Positions 1 through 7,062 are shown, counted from the stretch's first letter. The stretch is 10,624 nucleotides of DNA from JBFHDX01 sp041584475 (GCA_041584475.1 JBFHDX010000122.1:1-10624); one strand, 5' to 3'. Numbers and translations: made by a program. Notes: a model not told the origin generated them from the letters alone.

Positions 1-1046
1 CCGAAATCGGCGACGCGCCCCGCCTCGTCGAACGCCATCCGCTCGACCCGCACGCCGCAATAGTCGATCAGGTAGCGGCCGAGCTGCACCCGCCGCCACT
101 GGTCGCGCGGCGTCGCCGGCAAATGGTCCATCAGCGAGCCCTTCTCGGGGAAGAAGCAGAACATGTGACTGTGGCCGCCCATGTCGCGCAGCCGCTGCAC
201 CAGCGCCAGCACGTCGTGCTCGCTCTCGCCCATGCCGACGATGATGTGCGCCCCGAACTTCTCGGGCCCGAAGACGTCGCGCGCGTCCTCCAGCACCTCC
301 CAGTACTTGCGCCACGAATGCGGCGACTGCACGCCCTTGCCGCGCGTACGGTCGAACAGCGCCGGTGTCGCCGCGTCCAGCGCCACCGTGAAGATGTCGG
401 CGCCGAGCTCCCTGAGCCGCACCACGTCGTCGCGCGTCATCGTCGTCGGGTTCGACAGGATCGACACCGGGATCGTCGCCGGATCGATCCGTGCGGTCCA
501 CGCCTTCAGCACGGCGACCGTGTCCTCGTCCGAGTTCGGGTGGGTGATCATGCTGATGCACATGCGGTGGAACGGTGACGCCGCGCCGTCGCCGGCGACG
601 ATGTCGACGACCCTGCTCATCGGCACCGCCGGCCAGTCGACGCGGATGAAGTTGCGGTCCGCGTAGTCGCGCTCGGCCTCGCGGTGGCGCGCCAGGCCGC
701 AATAGGCGCAGTTTGCGCGGCAGCCTTCCGGATAGGTCAGCAGCAGGTTCAGGCAGCGCGTGCAGCCGCAGCGGTGCATCCTGCCCGGCATCACGCCGAG
801 CGTGATCGCCGCCGCCGTCGACATCTGGACGTATTCGGGCGAGCGCATGTGCGGCGTCAGGATGTTGTAGTTGGGCAGATAGACCCCCTCCGGCGGCCGG
901 TCGCCCTGCTTGACGCGTCCGCCGTTCTTCAGCTGCGGCGGGATCGGCGCCGGCGTGCGCGGCTGCATCGCCGCGTACGAATTGTGGTCCGGCCCGCCCC
1001 TGGCCCGGGTGATCGCCGCACCGTCCTCGCGCTTCACACAGCTCAT
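1..1046 (-). CDS. lipS2: Radical SAM lipoate synthase-like protein LipS2 (3' end cut by window edge)
   Basis: This gene reads leftward from ATG at 1046 and stays open for 348 codons to the window edge, so its C-terminus is missing. The start overlaps the lipT stop by 4 bases (ATGA), with GGAG 8 bases upstream. The radical SAM [4Fe-4S] motif is C109-x3-C113-x2-C116 (GCRANCAYCG). Just before it is a second cysteine group, C93-x-C95-x2-C98 (CGCTRC), which could ligate an auxiliary cluster. Such a cluster would suit an enzyme that sacrifices FeS sulfur. The LipS1/LipS2 pair is known to insert both sulfurs into octanoyl-protein, replacing LipA. The LipS2 name rests on the gene order radical SAM-LipT-radical SAM and on the biotin synthase-like motif, not on a search. 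Another radical SAM sulfurtransferase is the main alternative. Confidence 0.75.
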   Translation of the reverse strand, partial: MSCVKREDGAAITRARGGPDHNSYAAMQPRTPAPIPPQLKNGGRVKQGDRPPEGVYLPNYNILTPHMRSPEYVQMSTAAAITLGVMPGRMHRCGCTRCLNLLLTYPEGCRANCAYCGLARHREAERDYADRNFIRVDWPAVPMSRVVDIVAGDGAASPFHRMCISMITHPNSDEDTVAVLKAWTARIDPATIPVSILSNPTTMTRDDVVRLRELGADIFTVALDAATPALFDRTRGKGVQSPHSWRKYWEVLEDARDVFGPEKFGAHIIVGMGESEHDVLALVQRLRDMGGHSHMFCFFPEKGSLMDHLPATPRDQWRRVQLGRYLIDYCGVRVERMAFDEAGRVADF

Positions 1047-2164
1047 TCCGTCATCTCCAGCTCTCTGTTCGGGTCCGCGTCCGCGACCGGGTCTGACCAG
1101 TATTCGGGATAGGCGATCCAGCCGCCGCGCATCACCGCCGGCGACGGCGTGCCGCCGTCGCGCCACGCCCGCAGCAGCGTGCGCCGGCGCGCCAGCGCCC
1201 GCCGCATCGAGGCGCCAAACAGCGCGTCGACCTCCTCGGCGTAGTCGGAGAGCGCGGCCGTGTCACCGGCAAGCCGCGCCGCCACCGCCTCGCCGGCCAG
1301 CGTGCCGGACAGCACCGCGGCGTTGATCCCGGCACCGGTCACCGGGTTGGCGAGCCCGGCGGCATCGCCGGCCAGCACGACATCGGTGTCGCCCAGGCTT
1401 CCGACCGGATCGAGCATGCCGCCGACCGGGATCGTGCCGCCGGTGTGGATCAGGATGCCGCGGCCGACGCGGCCCGCATCCACGAGCGTCCGGTGCAGCC
1501 GCTCGAGCAGGGGCTTTAGGCGGTGTCGCGCCGCCGGCACGACGCCGAGCCCGACATTCGCGATGTCGCCGCGCGGAAACAGCCAGCCATAGCCGCCGAC
1601 GATCGCCGCCGAGAGGAAGATATCGGTGGCCCGATGCGGCACGCGCAGCGGCACCGAGATCTGCCGCGTCTCGACCAGCTCGCGGTTGACGCGCCCGAGC
1701 GCGCGGCCGACGGCCGAGCGCGGGCCGTCGGCGCCGACGATGGCGCGGCTGCGGATCACGGTCCCGTCGCCCAGGCTCACCGTTCCGTCGGCGGCGATGT
1801 CGGTCACGTGCGTCGCGAATCGGCAGTCGGCGCCGGCCGCGCGCGCCGCCTCGACGAGCAGCCGGTCGAAGGCGCCGCGATCGAGCATGCGGCCGTGGAA
1901 GTTCTCGGTAATGTCGGGCGCCGCGTCCTCGACGAACGTCGCCATCGCGTCGATGCGCTGGCGCGTCACCGACTCGAGCCCGGCGATCTCCAGCCCAGAC
2001 ATCGCCGGGATGAATTCCGCGCACTGCACGGGGAAGCCGGCGCGCCGTCGGCGGTCGACGGCGACGACCGCGAGGCCGCGCCGCGCCGCCGCCCAGGCGG
2101 CGCGGCTGCCGGCCGGGCCGAGCCCGACGACGAGCACATCGACCTCGACCGGGCGGGTCGTCAT
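1043..2164 (-). CDS. lipT: LipT-like FAD-dependent oxidoreductase (geranylgeranyl reductase family)
   Basis: The 373-residue flavoprotein starts at ATG 2164, overlapping the lipS1 stop by 4 bases with a G-rich ribosome site 8 bases upstream. The N-terminal Rossmann motif is G14-L-G16-P-A-G19 with acidic D37 at the end of the second strand. FPVQCAE (C48) resembles the conserved Cys motif of the geranylgeranyl reductase family. GADGPRS occurs mid-protein, and GDAAGLANPVTGAGIN at 266-281 is the second FAD-binding signature. No membrane segment is evident, so it is probably cytoplasmic. In sHdr-type organisms a flavoprotein of this family (LipT) is encoded between the two LipS genes and is thought to supply electrons for lipoate assembly. 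Here it is translationally coupled on both sides. If the LipS assignment is wrong, it would remain an FAD-dependent reductase of unknown substrate. Confidence 0.82.
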   Translation of the reverse strand: MTTRPVEVDVLVVGLGPAGSRAAWAAARRGLAVVAVDRRRRAGFPVQCAEFIPAMSGLEIAGLESVTRQRIDAMATFVEDAAPDITENFHGRMLDRGAFDRLLVEAARAAGADCRFATHVTDIAADGTVSLGDGTVIRSRAIVGADGPRSAVGRALGRVNRELVETRQISVPLRVPHRATDIFLSAAIVGGYGWLFPRGDIANVGLGVVPAARHRLKPLLERLHRTLVDAGRVGRGILIHTGGTIPVGGMLDPVGSLGDTDVVLAGDAAGLANPVTGAGINAAVLSGTLAGEAVAARLAGDTAALSDYAEEVDALFGASMRRALARRRTLLRAWRDGGTPSPAVMRGGWIAYPEYWSDPVADADPNRELEMTE

Positions 2165-3192
2165 GCCGCGCACCCCCGGCCCAGCGCCTCGCCGCCGCCG
2201 ACCTTGATCGAGCAGCAGGCGTGTTCCTGGTGCGTCGGCCGGCCGACCATGCGGCTGACCGCGACCGCGCCGTCCGCCGGAAAGGCGATGCCGTCGAGCC
2301 CCGCCATCACGGCGTAGGCGTCGGTCACGCGCTTGTGCATGCCCGGCGGCCGCGCGCAGCCGAGCAGCACCTGGCGATCCGGCAGCCGCTGGCGCGCCCG
2401 CAGGAAGATGCGCCCGACGTCGTGCGCATCCGGGGTCACGAACGTGCCGGGCCGGGCGTAGAAGGGCATGATCACGACGAGCACGAGCGCGTGCACGTCG
2501 TGCCGGCTGACGATGTCGAGGGCGTTGGCCTCGCCGAGGATGCGCCCGTAATGCAGGCCGATGACGATGTGCGGGACGATCTCCATGCCGGTCGCGCAGA
2601 GCGCCGCCAGCGTCGCCTCGAAATCGGCGACCGGGCGCTCGAGATGGTAGACCTCGCGGATCGTCTCCTCGGCGCCGATGACGTCCATCATCGCCGTGTC
2701 GACCCCCGCGCTCTCCATCAGCCGGGCGCGCCGCTCGTCGGTCAGCGCCGTGTGGATGGCGATCCTGAGGTGCGGGAAGTCGCGCTTCAGCCCCTCGATG
2801 ACCGGGTAGAACCGCTCGTAGGGGATCTCGTTCCGGCGGTTCGAGCCGCCGGACAGGAGGAAGCCCTGCAGGTCGCGCAGCAGCACCATGTCGCGCACCT
2901 TGCGGTCCAGCATCTCGGGATTCGTCGCCGCGATCATCGGTTCCAGAATCCGCGCCTGGCAATGGTCGCAATTCAGCGCGCAACCGCCGGCGGTGATCGA
3001 GAAGGCCGGGAAGCTGTTCCTGCCGCAGCCCTCGAGCTCGCTGCTCGAATATTCCTTGAAGGTCGGCGTGGAGAACCGGATCGGGCGGGATACGACGTCG
3101 TCGCCCCGCGCCTCGAACGCCGCCACCAGGGCGGCGTCGAACGCTGCGTCCTCCAGCTCCTCGATGCCGCCGAGGCGGTCAAGCCAGCGCAT
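2161..3192 (-). CDS. lipS1: Radical SAM lipoate synthase-like protein LipS1
   Basis: This encodes 343 residues. I chose ATG 3192 because GGAAGGG lies 6 bases upstream; longer in-frame starts at 3222 (ATG) and 3240 (TTG) lack a comparable site. The radical SAM triad is C71-x3-C75-x2-C78 in GGCALNCDHCQ, followed by LLSGGS near residue 114, resembling the SAM-binding glycine motif. Further cysteines at 56, 279 (GCARPPG), 326-327 (ACCS) and 341 could include auxiliary cluster ligands. It is the first gene of the lipS1-lipT-lipS2 block. The pair is known to make lipoyl groups by sulfur insertion at C6 and C8 of an octanoyl chain bound to a carrier protein. Only 106 bases separate it from the deacetylase gene upstream, so it may be read with that gene or from its own weak promoter; I could not identify a clear promoter there. 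LipS1 versus LipS2 is assigned by gene order. Confidence 0.75.
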   Translation of the reverse strand: MRWLDRLGGIEELEDAAFDAALVAAFEARGDDVVSRPIRFSTPTFKEYSSSELEGCGRNSFPAFSITAGGCALNCDHCQARILEPMIAATNPEMLDRKVRDMVLLRDLQGFLLSGGSNRRNEIPYERFYPVIEGLKRDFPHLRIAIHTALTDERRARLMESAGVDTAMMDVIGAEETIREVYHLERPVADFEATLAALCATGMEIVPHIVIGLHYGRILGEANALDIVSRHDVHALVLVVIMPFYARPGTFVTPDAHDVGRIFLRARQRLPDRQVLLGCARPPGMHKRVTDAYAVMAGLDGIAFPADGAVAVSRMVGRPTHQEHACCSIKVGGGEALGRGCAA

Positions 3193-3298
3193 CGCGTTCC
3201 CTTCCGTTTCCCGTCCCCACATCACGTCACCAAGTTCCAAAGTGCCATTCCCGCGCCGCCCGTCGCAATGTCGAACCGTCCCCGTGCGCGCGCATCGC

Positions 3299-4414
3299 TC
3301 AGGCGATCTCGCCCAGCACCTCCGCGCAGACGGCGCGGACCGCCTCGCGCACCGGCCCTTCGTTCGGTTCGTCGGCGAGCGTCGTGAACCAGCCCTCCTC
3401 GCGATCCTCCTCGTCGACGAGGTCGGAGTCCAGTGCGCGCAGCAGCGCCTGCGCCGCCGGCGGCAGCACTGTGTCCGTCGGCCAGCCGTTGAGATGACCC
3501 CAGAGGCCGGTCCAGCAGCGCGCCACGGTCCACGGATTGTAGCCGCCGCCGCCGAGCACCACGCCCGCCGGCGCCAGATCGACCGCGAGCCGCACCGCGC
3601 GCCACAGGCCCCGGTTGCTCAACGCCATGCCCGACAGCGGGTCGGCGGCGAGGCCGTCGGCGCCGCAGGTCACGACCACCGCATCGGGACGGAACGAGCG
3701 GCCGAGCGGCAGCACCCCGTCGCGCATCAGGAAGTCGAGCTCGCTGTCGTTGAAGCCGCCGGGAACGGGCAGGTTCCGCGCCTGTCCGCCGCCGCGGTCG
3801 TGCGCCGGACCCGAGTTCGGCCAGCGGCCCGCCTCGTGGATCGAGACGGTGCAGACGCGCCGCTCGTCGGCAAAGGCGTCCTGGACGCCGTCGCCGTGGT
3901 GCGCATCGAGGTCGACATAGAGGACGCGACCGGCGCCCGCGTCGAGAAACGACAGGATGGCGAAGACGGGATCGTTGAAATAGCAGAAGCCGCTCGCCCG
4001 GTCCGGCCGCCCGTGATGCGTGCCGCCCGACGGGTGGTAGGCGAGGCCGTGCGTCATGGCGAGCCGCGCCGCCATGATCGAGCCGCCGACCGCCGTCGCG
4101 GCGCGCTCGAAGACGCCGGCGAAGATCGGGTTCTCGCGATTGCCGAGATTGTAACGGTCGCGAATCCCGGGTGCGACCCTGGTCGCCGCCTCCGAGGCCT
4201 GCAGCGCGGCGACATAGTCCCGTGCGTGGAAGCGCGCCAGCTGGTCGATGGTAGCCGCCGGGCTCTCGCGGAAATTGCCATCGTTGAGCCAGCCGAGGAT
4301 TTCGCACAGATCCATCACCGTCGCCACCCGCGGGATCGCCAGCGGATGGTTCGAGCCGTAAGCCGCCCGCCGGTAGACCGGGCTGCCGACGAAGACCGGC
4401 GCGCGTCGCGTCAC
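3299..4414 (-). CDS. Zn-dependent histone-deacetylase/AcuC-family amidohydrolase
   Basis: The gene begins at GTG 4414, overlapping the diiron gene stop by 4 bases (GTGA), and encodes 371 residues. The arginase/deacetylase fold shows every class I-type catalytic residue: the His pair H133-H134 in GGTHHG, F143 in GFCYFND, the charge-relay and zinc ligands D168, D170 and H172 in VDLDAHHGDG, zinc ligand D253 in CGADGL, and the transition-state Tyr Y292 in GGGGYNPWTVARCW. It should therefore be an active amide hydrolase in the cytoplasm. Bacterial relatives include AcuC and acetylpolyamine amidohydrolases. The substrate is unknown. Its place just ahead of lipoate-assembly genes and behind two oxygenase-type genes leaves two readings: deacylation of a lysine on a carrier protein, or unmasking of an N-acylated small molecule. 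The reading frame is intact and no active-site residue is missing. Confidence 0.9.
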   Translation of the reverse strand: MTRRAPVFVGSPVYRRAAYGSNHPLAIPRVATVMDLCEILGWLNDGNFRESPAATIDQLARFHARDYVAALQASEAATRVAPGIRDRYNLGNRENPIFAGVFERAATAVGGSIMAARLAMTHGLAYHPSGGTHHGRPDRASGFCYFNDPVFAILSFLDAGAGRVLYVDLDAHHGDGVQDAFADERRVCTVSIHEAGRWPNSGPAHDRGGGQARNLPVPGGFNDSELDFLMRDGVLPLGRSFRPDAVVVTCGADGLAADPLSGMALSNRGLWRAVRLAVDLAPAGVVLGGGGYNPWTVARCWTGLWGHLNGWPTDTVLPPAAQALLRALDSDLVDEEDREEGWFTTLADEPNEGPVREAVRAVCAEVLGEIA

Positions 4415-5271
4415 GGCTGTACCGTGCCTTCGCCGCCGGCGCCGACGGTGCGGCGCACGAAACGCAACGCCGGGGCGGCGCAGTCGCGGGCCAGCTCGGC
4501 GCGCCAGCGGCTGGCGAGGGCGGCGCGCGCGGCGCCCGCCGGATCGGCCAGGCCGAGCGCGCGCAAGCTCGCCTCCGTCGGGTACAGGGTGGCCCGGAGG
4601 AACCGCTTCAGCAGGAACGACAGGACCGACTCGAAGATCCGTCGCCGCGGCCGCGACATGCGCTCGACGCGGGCGGTCAGGAACGTCCGCGCCGCCGCGA
4701 TGTGGCGCGCCTCGTCGCGATGGTGCAGCTGCAGGACCTGGCGAGCCACCGGGCACAGGCTCTCGCCGCCCTCGCGCAACACCCTGAGGGCGAAGCTGTC
4801 GGTCACCGACTCGCCGATATGCACCATGGCCCAGAATTCCGGCTGTTCCGGGCCGAGCCGGTGCGCCACCCAGGTGAGCAGCCGGACGTCGCCGAGCAGC
4901 GGCACGCCGCCGAGCCCGGCGCGGTCGATCATCTCGAGGAACATCAGGCTGTGGCCGGCTTCCTCGCGGACCTCCTGCAGCATGACCCGGGCTTCGTCCG
5001 GTACCGCGTCGAGGCAGCCGTTGCGCATGATGCGGCCGATCAGCATGCCTTCGAGCCAGAGGCCGGCGGCGCACAGCCGGGCGAACTCGACGCGGCTGAA
5101 GCGCACCAGTTCGTCCGGCGTCATCGCCGCCTGCAGCTCGTGGTCGGCGAGGCTAAGCAGCGCCGGCGGCAGCCACGGCCGCGTCGCGTCGGCCGCCGAC
5201 CAGTCGATCGCCTGCATCGGGTCGCGATAGGGCTCGCCGAGCCCGGCGAGCTGACGCAGATCGGCGCTCAT
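4411..5271 (-). CDS. AurF-like diiron oxygenase
   Basis: This 286-residue, largely helical protein starts at ATG 5271, overlapping the monooxygenase stop by 4 bases (ATGA). It has the metal-ligand pattern of the AurF (p-aminobenzoate N-oxygenase) family: E74 (LWLEGM), E104-x2-H107 (EEAGH), E154 (HIGESVTDSF) and H183-x3-E187-x2-H190 (HHRDEARH). The H-x3-E-x2-H spacing equals that of the third His/Glu set in AurF, which uses three histidines. Family members oxidise arylamines to nitro groups or perform other diiron O2 chemistry; others are annotated only as diiron or ferritin-like proteins. No signal peptide is present, so it is presumably cytoplasmic. It lies between an LLM flavoprotein and a deacetylase, all tightly coupled, which suggests a common pathway. 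The substrate cannot be read from the sequence. Confidence 0.78.
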   Translation of the reverse strand: MSADLRQLAGLGEPYRDPMQAIDWSAADATRPWLPPALLSLADHELQAAMTPDELVRFSRVEFARLCAAGLWLEGMLIGRIMRNGCLDAVPDEARVMLQEVREEAGHSLMFLEMIDRAGLGGVPLLGDVRLLTWVAHRLGPEQPEFWAMVHIGESVTDSFALRVLREGGESLCPVARQVLQLHHRDEARHIAAARTFLTARVERMSRPRRRIFESVLSFLLKRFLRATLYPTEASLRALGLADPAGAARAALASRWRAELARDCAAPALRFVRRTVGAGGEGTVQP

Positions 5272-6335
5272 GACGGCTGCGGCGCCTCTACGCGGCGCGG
5301 TGCCGCCGGCCGTGCCTGCAACGCCGGCAGCACGTCGCGCGCCAGCAGTTCGAGGCAGGAGATCGTCGCGCGCCGGCTCATGACGCCGCCGCCGATCACT
5401 AGGCTGACGCGGTCGAGGCCGCTGCGCTCGAGCGCGCGCAGTCGACGCAGCACGTGCTGCGGATCGCCGACGGCGGCGAGGCCGAGCGTCTCGAGCATGC
5501 CCAGCGAGAGCGTCCGCTCGAGCAGCGGCACGAGCCAGCCGAGCCGCCGGTAGTGTTCGTAGCCGCCGACCTGGCGCGACAGTAGCGGCCGCGAGACCTC
5601 GAAAATCTTGCGGAACACCCATAGCAGGCCGGCCTCGGCGCGCCGCCGCGCCGCGGCGTGGTCGCGCTCGCAATAGACGGCGAGCGTGAACGAGGTGCGG
5701 CCCTCGGGCGCAAGCCTGCGGTACCGCGCAAGGTCGCTGCGGATCATCGGCCACGGCTTGAAGGGACCGGTCATCGCATCCAGCCCCAGCTCTGCCGCCA
5801 GCTCGAAGCTCTCGGGGCTGACGCTCGCCAGCCAGCCGCGGGCGAGGCGACGGTGCGGCCGCGGGCGCAGCTCGTAGCGGCTGCCGTCGCGCTCGAAGCC
5901 GCCGCTCGCCAGCAGCGTCGCCAGCATCGCGTAGCGTTGGCGGAACAGCGCCCGGGTGTCGTCCGGTGCGATGCCGAAGCCGCCGAGTTCGGTCAGGGTG
6001 ACGCCGCGCCCGACGCCCCACAACACGCGGCCCTGCGAGAGGATGTCGAGCGTCGCCAGGCGCTCGGCGACGCGCACCGGGTCGTGGATCGGCAGCGGGA
6101 TGATGCCGAAGCCGAGCCCGATGCGCCGGGTTTCGCGGGCGATCGCCGCCAGCAGCATGTCCGGCGCCGCGATGTTGCAGTAATCGCCGAGGAAGTGGTG
6201 TTCCGCCAGCCACACCGCGTCGAAGCTGGCCTCGTCGGCGGCGCGGGCGACGGCGATGCCGTCGCGCAGCGCGTCGCGCTCGTCCGCCTCGGCGCCCGGC
6301 GGCGAGGGGAATTCCATGAACAGGTCCAGCTTCAT
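5268..6335 (-). CDS. Luciferase-like (LLM) flavin-dependent monooxygenase
   Basis: The 355-residue product starts MKLDLFMEFP at ATG 6335. A TTG start at 6392 would add 19 residues that do not look like the family, but the ribosome site at 6335 is weak, so the start is fairly likely rather than certain. The typical features are the N-terminal strand with VWLAEHHF near 41-48, PLPIHDPVRVAERLATLDILS near 80-100, and GRVLWGVGRG at about 102-111. These place it in the bacterial luciferase-like TIM-barrel family, which uses FMN (or F420) to oxygenate or oxidise small substrates. At 355 residues it is much shorter than the NtaA/SnaA/DmoA type (about 450 or more), so a dimethylsulfide monooxygenase role is not supported. 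No flavin reductase gene is adjacent. It is the first gene of the leftward unit and faces dsrE2 across the divergent regulatory region. Confidence 0.87.
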   Translation of the reverse strand: MKLDLFMEFPSPPGAEADERDALRDGIAVARAADEASFDAVWLAEHHFLGDYCNIAAPDMLLAAIARETRRIGLGFGIIPLPIHDPVRVAERLATLDILSQGRVLWGVGRGVTLTELGGFGIAPDDTRALFRQRYAMLATLLASGGFERDGSRYELRPRPHRRLARGWLASVSPESFELAAELGLDAMTGPFKPWPMIRSDLARYRRLAPEGRTSFTLAVYCERDHAAARRRAEAGLLWVFRKIFEVSRPLLSRQVGGYEHYRRLGWLVPLLERTLSLGMLETLGLAAVGDPQHVLRRLRALERSGLDRVSLVIGGGVMSRRATISCLELLARDVLPALQARPAAPRRVEAPQPS

Positions 6336-6393
6336 GCCATGCGTCCGATCAGCCCCGTCGTGTCCCGCGGTCGCCCCTGCGTTCCATGCCAAC

Positions 6394-6411
6394 GGTCACC
6401 CCAAAGTGACC
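6394..6411. repeat. Inverted repeat GGTCAC-N6-GTGACC upstream of the LLM gene
   Basis: Perfect 6-base arms (GGTCAC at 6394-6399 and GTGACC at 6406-6411) flank the spacer CCCAAA. It lies 59 bases upstream of the LLM start and downstream of the AT-rich promoter block in the leftward direction. This position would suit an operator or a leader hairpin. No regulator is encoded nearby to match it, and in GC-rich DNA a repeat of this size can arise by chance. Confidence 0.35.
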
Positions 6412-6431
6412 CCCGCTGTTGCCGCCTCAGC

Positions 6432-6470
6432 TTGACTTCCATATTCGATTATTACAATCTTCTAATGCAA
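6432..6470. promoter_or_regulatory. AT-rich divergent promoter block between the LLM and dsrE2 genes
   Basis: This is the only clearly AT-rich stretch in the 229-base gap between the divergent units. Rightward, TTGACT (6432-6437) and TACAAT (6453-6458) each match the sigma-70 hexamers in five of six bases, though the 15-base spacer is short. Leftward, TTGCAT (complement of 6465-6470) and GAATAT (complement of 6441-6446) have an 18-base spacer. Overlapping promoters would let a single regulator control the lipoate-assembly/oxygenase unit and dsrE2-tusA together. The exact hexamers are a reading by eye. Confidence 0.5.
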
Positions 6471-6509
6471 GTGCGCCGGAAAAATCCCGGCCCGTACGAA
6501 CCGAAAAGA

Positions 6510-6540
6510 CGGTGCGCCGACGAGTATCATACCGGCGCGC
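6510..6540 (+). other. Leader hairpin upstream of dsrE2
   Basis: Arms GGTGCGCCG (6510-6518) and CGGCGCGCC (6532-6540) can form a 9-base-pair stem with one U-G wobble and a 13-base loop (6519-6531). It lies just before the GAGGGAAGGA ribosome site of dsrE2 (start 6565), so it would sit in the 5' leader if the promoter at 6432-6458 is used. It could affect mRNA stability or initiation. No riboswitch family is recognised, and a GC-driven chance pairing is possible. Confidence 0.3.
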
Positions 6541-6564
6541 CAAGCCGAGGGAAGGATCCCCAAC

Positions 6565-7062
6565 ATGGCGGGAAACGACAGCAACGCCAAGAGCATGTCG
6601 ATCATCGTGACGAAGGGCTCGCTCGACTGGGCCTACCCACCGTTCATCCTGGCGACGACGGCGGCGGCGATGGGCCTCAACGTGTCGATGTTCTTCACCT
6701 TCTACGGGCTCGTCCTGCTGAAGAAGAAGCTCGACCTCAAGGTCACGCCGCTCGGCAACGCCGCCATGGAGATGCCGATGATGGGCGGCCACATGGCGAT
6801 GCCCAACATCGTCGGCATGCTGCCCGGCGTCGATGCCGCGGCGACGACGATGATGAAGAACCTGATCAAGCGGAAGGGCGTCGCCTCGATCGAGGAGCTG
6901 CGCGAGGCGGCCGTCGAGTCCGACGTCCGCATGATCGCCTGCCAGATGACGCTCGACCTCTTCGAGTACAAGCGCGAGGACCTGATCGACGGGCCCGAGC
7001 TCGGCGGCGCCGCGACCTATTTGGAGACGGCGACCAAATCGGATATCAATCTGTTCATCTGA
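6565..7062 (+). CDS. dsrE2: DsrE2-family sulfurtransferase (DsrE/DsrF/DrsH-like)
   Basis: The gene encodes 165 residues from ATG 6565, preceded by GAGGGAAGGA. The N-terminus (SIIVTKGSLDWAYPPF) is the DsrE/F-fold first strand and helix. A hydrophobic stretch at about 22-52 is followed by a methionine-rich segment (68-86: EMPMMGGHMAMPNIVGM) and the conserved MIACQMTLDLF with C126, the likely persulfide-carrying cysteine and the only Cys in the protein. DsrE2 proteins are known to occur with TusA and rhodanese in sulfur oxidisers and to take part in cytoplasmic sulfur transfer toward sHdr or Dsr. Some are membrane-bound; here I cannot settle whether the hydrophobic region is membrane-embedded or the buried core. 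TusA follows 55 bases downstream on the same strand, which supports one operon. Confidence 0.87.
   Translation: MAGNDSNAKSMSIIVTKGSLDWAYPPFILATTAAAMGLNVSMFFTFYGLVLLKKKLDLKVTPLGNAAMEMPMMGGHMAMPNIVGMLPGVDAAATTMMKNLIKRKGVASIEELREAAVESDVRMIACQMTLDLFEYKREDLIDGPELGGAATYLETATKSDINLFI

Noticed and set aside
123..666. Overlapping plus-strand open frames of 151 and 161 residues
   Set aside because: They are antisense to the lipS2 coding frame, which carries the radical SAM motif; their sequences are low-complexity Arg/Ala/His-rich without motifs.
1523..5230. Long plus-strand open frames (264, 388 and 780 residues) opposite lipT, lipS1, deacetylase and diiron genes
   Set aside because: GC-rich antisense shadows; no domains, no ribosome sites, and the minus-strand frames contain complete catalytic motifs.
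5268..6335. Dimethylsulfide monooxygenase (DmoA) identity for the LLM protein
   Set aside because: The protein is 355 residues and reads as the shorter luciferase-like type, whereas DmoA-type proteins are considerably longer.
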